Assembly: GCF_017377875.1 (NCBI RefSeq)
Contig: NZ_CP070975.1
Span: 2,108,001-2,172,000, forward strand
Direction: 5' to 3'
DNA length: 64,000 nucleotides
Origin: Alcaligenes sp. SORT26
GTDB lineage: Bacteria > Pseudomonadota > Gammaproteobacteria > Burkholderiales > Burkholderiaceae_B
Part shown: positions 60,498-64,000 of the stretch, piece after piece
Layout of the letters: each line of letters opens with the position of its first letter
Numbering within the stretch: position 1 is the stretch's first letter
Position numbers and translations under genes: made by a program
Notes under the pieces: generated by a model
Databases searched by the model: none
What the model was told of the DNA's origin: nothing
The model's input: only the letters and a program-made list of their open reading frames with translations

Positions 60498-63400
60498 AAC
60501 GCCCAGTTCAGCGACACATTGCCAGAAATATCGGCTCGGCTATTACCCAGCAAACGGGTCCCCGCAGACACCCCAAAACGCAAACACTCGGAGCTTTGCA
60601 GCGTCAAGCCCGCCCGCAATGCCAGCGCATGGCTATCGACACGAGCATAGCGACCATCAAAACCTGTCTGTGGTGAAGCTTCAAACTGTGCGTACTGTGT
60701 CTGCTTGCGGCCCAGCAAGGCCTGTTCCCAGGATGCGGACACCTCAGCCTGTAAACGACGACCCTGCTTCAATTCCCAAGCCTGACTGACAGCCAGACCC
60801 AGCGACGCTTGCAAAGAATGAGCGCGGGTCGAATCCAGCTGCAAACGGCTACCCGCATCACCCTCTTCCCTTAAACCAGGGCGGCTGTAACGCAGATAGT
60901 CCAAAGCCAAAACCGGACCTATGCTGCCTGCCTCGCCCAAGGGCCAGTTATAGGCTGTCTGAACACCCGCTGCAAAGGTATGGCCAGTCCAGTCAGATTT
61001 GGGATTGGCCTGATAGTCAGAAAACGCAATACGTCGGTTCAGCTTGCCCTGCTCCAAGCCCATACGGACTTGCGCCAGACCTTTCCAGCCCTCACGAGCA
61101 TCAGCACGGTACAAGGCATGCACACCGGCACCCAATCCCGTCAGCGTGCTTTTAGCCTGATAAGGGGCATCTATATTCAAGCTTTGCTCATTGGCAGTCG
61201 CATGGGCACCCAAGCTCCAATCACTGCCTGCAGCGCGATGTTCCGCACCGAACACGACCCCATAAGTCTGACTGCGGTGGTCTACATCATTGCTGCTTAA
61301 CTGCCAGTGATAACGACCACCAAAAGGCTGGATGAAAGTCTGCCAGCCATCCTTGCCCAGACCAGGGCGCTGACGCAGTTGCTCGGACACCAACTGCTCT
61401 CGACGCAAGCTGGCCGCCAATTGAGCACCATAAGCACCGGCACTTAGCTGATTGAGTGCATCACCAATCTCGCTGCCATCCGCACTGGAGAAGTCCAAGG
61501 CCTGGTAGATAGAGGCCAAGGGACGCTGATTGTCAGTGGAAGCCTGCTCCAGACTACGACCCACAGTGCTCGCATTAGGATTCACTGCATAGGGCGAGTA
61601 AGCCGCTGTCTGACGGCTGACCGACCAGCCACCGTTATTCACATGCACGCTCAGGCTGGGCGAGTTCAGGCTGGCGGTCAGCAGATCAAAACCACCCTGG
61701 GTCTGTGTGGCCTGAAAGACCGTATTCTGGCTCAAGGACCAGCCATCGGCATACCAGTCAGGCTGCAATTGCAGCTTCAATTCACCGGCTAGCTGGGCCA
61801 GTCCCTGAACCTCAATACGATCATGCTGGCGAGTGTCCGCCTCGATCAGAATGCGGCCTTCGGGCGCCTGAACAAAATCCCCCTGAATCGTCATCTGACC
61901 AAAGGAGTTGCCCGGACTCAAGGTGCCGTGGTTACTGAAATTGCCTTCCGGGTTGAGGGCGTAACTGCTATTGCCGCTTAAGGTAGCGCCTGCATCCACA
62001 CGCAGGCCATGCAGTTGATGCTGGCCGTTCAGCGAGCTTTCGCCCCCGGCAATCACCACGGCCAAATTGTCCACGCCCTGAATATTGCCGTCGTAACGCA
62101 GGCGGAAATCGGGATCGGCCTGTAGCGTGGCTCGCCCTTGTGCATCTGCCTTTTGCCCGAAATTCACATGGGTGACAAACAGCTCGCCATTGCTTTGACG
62201 AGTGGAATAGTCAGACAGGATATCGCCCTGAATCCGGGCTCCCTGCATGATATTGATATTCTCAACCTGGGCATTCCTGGAAATCTGGATAGCGGCTTTC
62301 TTGCCCGACAAAAGACCGGCTAAATGGTAGTCCTTGATCAGTGCGCCCTGCAAAGCCAAAGGCAAACTCTCGGCAGGAACCAGGGTACCTCGGTAATTCA
62401 AGAGCCAGGAGCCACGATAGTCCCCGCCCTCAAGACCATCCGCAAAATTGCCCATCACATTATTGCCAAAGTCGAACAGCGCAGCGACGCCGTCTTCGCC
62501 CTCAGCACGCACTTCGCCCCGCTGGACAATCGTGTGTTCACGACCGTAGCTGAACTGCAGGCCACGGCCATACCAGCCTTGTGCATGAATACGGGTACTT
62601 TCGGGAATGATGAGCGTGCTCTCGCTACCATCCACGCGCACACCCACCCCACCCGGGCCCGCACTCAACAAATCTGCCGCCTGGGTCAGGGTGTTGCGCT
62701 CACCATAAATGTGCAGCCCCACGCCTTGAGTCGCCTGGTTGTACTGGCCCGGCAGGTAAGCAGTCCCTTCGCTATTACGAGCGAAAAACCCATTCTTGCT
62801 GGTCAGAGTGAGCCCATCGCCGTAGACGGAATAGCCATAAAAATTGCGCCGGTCGATCTGCAAGCCCATATCCTGCAAGGATGCCAGCTCCGCTTCCATC
62901 ATATTGGTGTAATTGCGATAAGACTGGTGGCTCATCAAACTGTTGCGCAACTCCGAATGCCCCATGTAGTCAGTGTCCACATAGGCCGGCTGCTTACCCT
63001 GATAACCCAAGATCCGAACCGGGATGCCAGGCATGGCACCGTCCAGCACTTCCTGCACATGCTGGCCCGTGAAATAGCCTTGGTCCTTGCGCAGATCAAA
63101 CGCGTCCGGATCGTAAGCGTTATTGCACATCGAACACAGAATCGCCTGTCCGGGCCGGGCCTCATTGCCATTGTCATCGCGCAAACCCTGCGCCCAGGAT
63201 GTCAGACTTGGCCGTATGTAAGGCGTATTCGACCCTGGCCCCAAGTAGTCGTATGCAACACCGATCATCCCCAACGTATGGCCAAACTCATGGAACATAA
63301 CAGCTGAATAATCTGCTTGGTCATTCAAGGGAAGCTGGCTAGGCCGAAGCGCAGCGGTATCAAAGGTGATAGGTCCCACCACAACCTCGGCAAGCGGGAG

Positions 63401-63820
63401 CTTGAGCTGGTCGCTGTCCAGCTTATTGAGTAGTGCCGCTTGGGGAAGGAGCAGGTAAAGCGAGCCTGCTGAATCCGGGTCAGGCGTCACGGTGGTACCT
63501 GCTCGGGCATCCGGATGCCCGACTGTGCCGACATTAACGATTGCTGGCACATACCCTGGCTTCAAAGACAGAATCTCAGTCCAGCGACTGAGCGCACCTC
63601 GAATTTTAAGACGGGCATTGTCGTCCAGATCAAAAACGGATCGTGGACCACTGTCCGGATCATCCATGGAATAGGACCCATCCTGCGTACCGAAAATGCG
63701 CAGCTCAAAGACTGCTTCTCCTTTCTTGTTGTAGATCGTTTCGGCCTGATACGCTTGGGCGTTGGCCGAAGCCAACAACAAGGCACCAGCGGTGAGCAGG
63801 GTTTTCGGGATCGCGGACAT
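60494..63820 (-). CDS. Autotransporter with leishmanolysin-like metallopeptidase domain
   Basis: About 1108 residues. A signal peptide ends near residue 22 (SANAQA). The peptidase domain has HEFGH at 177-181, but the position of the usual third metzincin His is Gly. A distal His288 in YMGHSELRNSLMSH, followed by LASLQDMG, fits the M8 (leishmanolysin) arrangement. A passenger rich in short beta repeats covers about 370-780 (LHIYGERNTLTQAADLL, INIMQGARIQGDILSD). A beta-barrel domain forms the last 280 or so residues and ends NWAF, with terminal Phe. ATG at 63820 has GGAG 9 bases upstream; ATG at 63826 is also possible. Predicted surface protease; no target known. Confidence 0.82.
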   Translation of the reverse strand: MSAIPKTLLTAGALLLASANAQAYQAETIYNKKGEAVFELRIFGTQDGSYSMDDPDSGPRSVFDLDDNARLKIRGALSRWTEILSLKPGYVPAIVNVGTVGHPDARAGTTVTPDPDSAGSLYLLLPQAALLNKLDSDQLKLPLAEVVVGPITFDTAALRPSQLPLNDQADYSAVMFHEFGHTLGMIGVAYDYLGPGSNTPYIRPSLTSWAQGLRDDNGNEARPGQAILCSMCNNAYDPDAFDLRKDQGYFTGQHVQEVLDGAMPGIPVRILGYQGKQPAYVDTDYMGHSELRNSLMSHQSYRNYTNMMEAELASLQDMGLQIDRRNFYGYSVYGDGLTLTSKNGFFARNSEGTAYLPGQYNQATQGVGLHIYGERNTLTQAADLLSAGPGGVGVRVDGSESTLIIPESTRIHAQGWYGRGLQFSYGREHTIVQRGEVRAEGEDGVAALFDFGNNVMGNFADGLEGGDYRGSWLLNYRGTLVPAESLPLALQGALIKDYHLAGLLSGKKAAIQISRNAQVENINIMQGARIQGDILSDYSTRQSNGELFVTHVNFGQKADAQGRATLQADPDFRLRYDGNIQGVDNLAVVIAGGESSLNGQHQLHGLRVDAGATLSGNSSYALNPEGNFSNHGTLSPGNSFGQMTIQGDFVQAPEGRILIEADTRQHDRIEVQGLAQLAGELKLQLQPDWYADGWSLSQNTVFQATQTQGGFDLLTASLNSPSLSVHVNNGGWSVSRQTAAYSPYAVNPNASTVGRSLEQASTDNQRPLASIYQALDFSSADGSEIGDALNQLSAGAYGAQLAASLRREQLVSEQLRQRPGLGKDGWQTFIQPFGGRYHWQLSSNDVDHRSQTYGVVFGAEHRAAGSDWSLGAHATANEQSLNIDAPYQAKSTLTGLGAGVHALYRADAREGWKGLAQVRMGLEQGKLNRRIAFSDYQANPKSDWTGHTFAAGVQTAYNWPLGEAGSIGPVLALDYLRYSRPGLREEGDAGSRLQLDSTRAHSLQASLGLAVSQAWELKQGRRLQAEVSASWEQALLGRKQTQYAQFEASPQTGFDGRYARVDSHALALRAGLTLQSSECLRFGVSAGTRLLGNSRADISGNVSLNWAF

Positions 63821-64000
63821 GAGCATCGACTCCAGGTCTGGAAAATACACAAGACGACCCTGCCATAAACACCCGAGGGACAGCCTCCAAACAGGTACCT
63901 TAATGCAAATAGCGAATAGGAAACGTTTAATTCGCACAGCCAAGTAGCAAACAATTCTGTATTCGATGAGACGGGCTAAGCCAAACCCACGTAGTGCGTA

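Noticed and set aside
63821-64000. A gene at the right edge
   Set aside because: Only short frames without start signals; the stretch is best read as the upstream region of the autotransporter.

Overview
The window looks like chromosomal DNA from a betaproteobacterium of the family Alcaligenaceae, most likely Alcaligenes. Three things point there: a picolinate-degradation cluster in the gene order I remember from Alcaligenes faecalis, many orphan Bug/TctC-type binding proteins, and a C/G-rich intergenic repeat of the kind seen in Bordetella and Achromobacter. I found no phage, IS element or CRISPR array.

1-13495 is a pic cluster. A molybdenum picolinate dehydrogenase (partial at the left edge) and a TRAP-type binding protein run leftward. 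A four-part Rieske 6-hydroxypicolinate monooxygenase runs rightward. picC-picE-picD-picF run leftward from a promoter shared with the MarR gene picR. Together they would turn picolinate into maleate through 6-hydroxypicolinate, 3,6-dihydroxypicolinate, 2,5-dihydroxypyridine, N-formylmaleamate and maleamate. Between the convergent ends of picB4 and picF lies a gene-free gap of about 1.4 kb. It holds two large, related, divergently oriented stem structures with conserved internal loops and compensatory stem changes, which I read as two copies of an unrecognised structured RNA.

13511-23794 carries a TonB receptor with a FecBCD-type importer, an AtoE-type transporter, a LysR regulator diverging from an amidohydrolase plus Bug protein, and tRNA-Val. 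23889-33211 is the conserved housekeeping block dnaQ / rnhA / methyltransferase / gloB / mltD, followed by fabI, with an RND efflux pair inserted between rnhA and dnaQ.

33456-40941 is a second N-heteroaromatic cluster: a Bug protein, a 4,5-dihydroxyphthalate-decarboxylase-like enzyme, a three-subunit molybdenum hydroxylase, a CoxG-like protein and a close paralogue of PicR. It carries the same TCAGT-N2-RCTGA-like operator as the pic promoters. I infer that it converts quinolinate to 6-hydroxypicolinate, feeding straight into PicB.

40996-45912 encodes DctB/DctD and DctA, with a sigma-54 promoter and a DctD-type upstream site. 45985-50812 holds mixed housekeeping genes. 50836-59668 holds an acyl-CoA catabolic locus with divergent, matching operator-like sites and an IclR gene. 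59952-63820 ends the window with a DUF2478 protein and a large autotransporter carrying a leishmanolysin-like peptidase signature.
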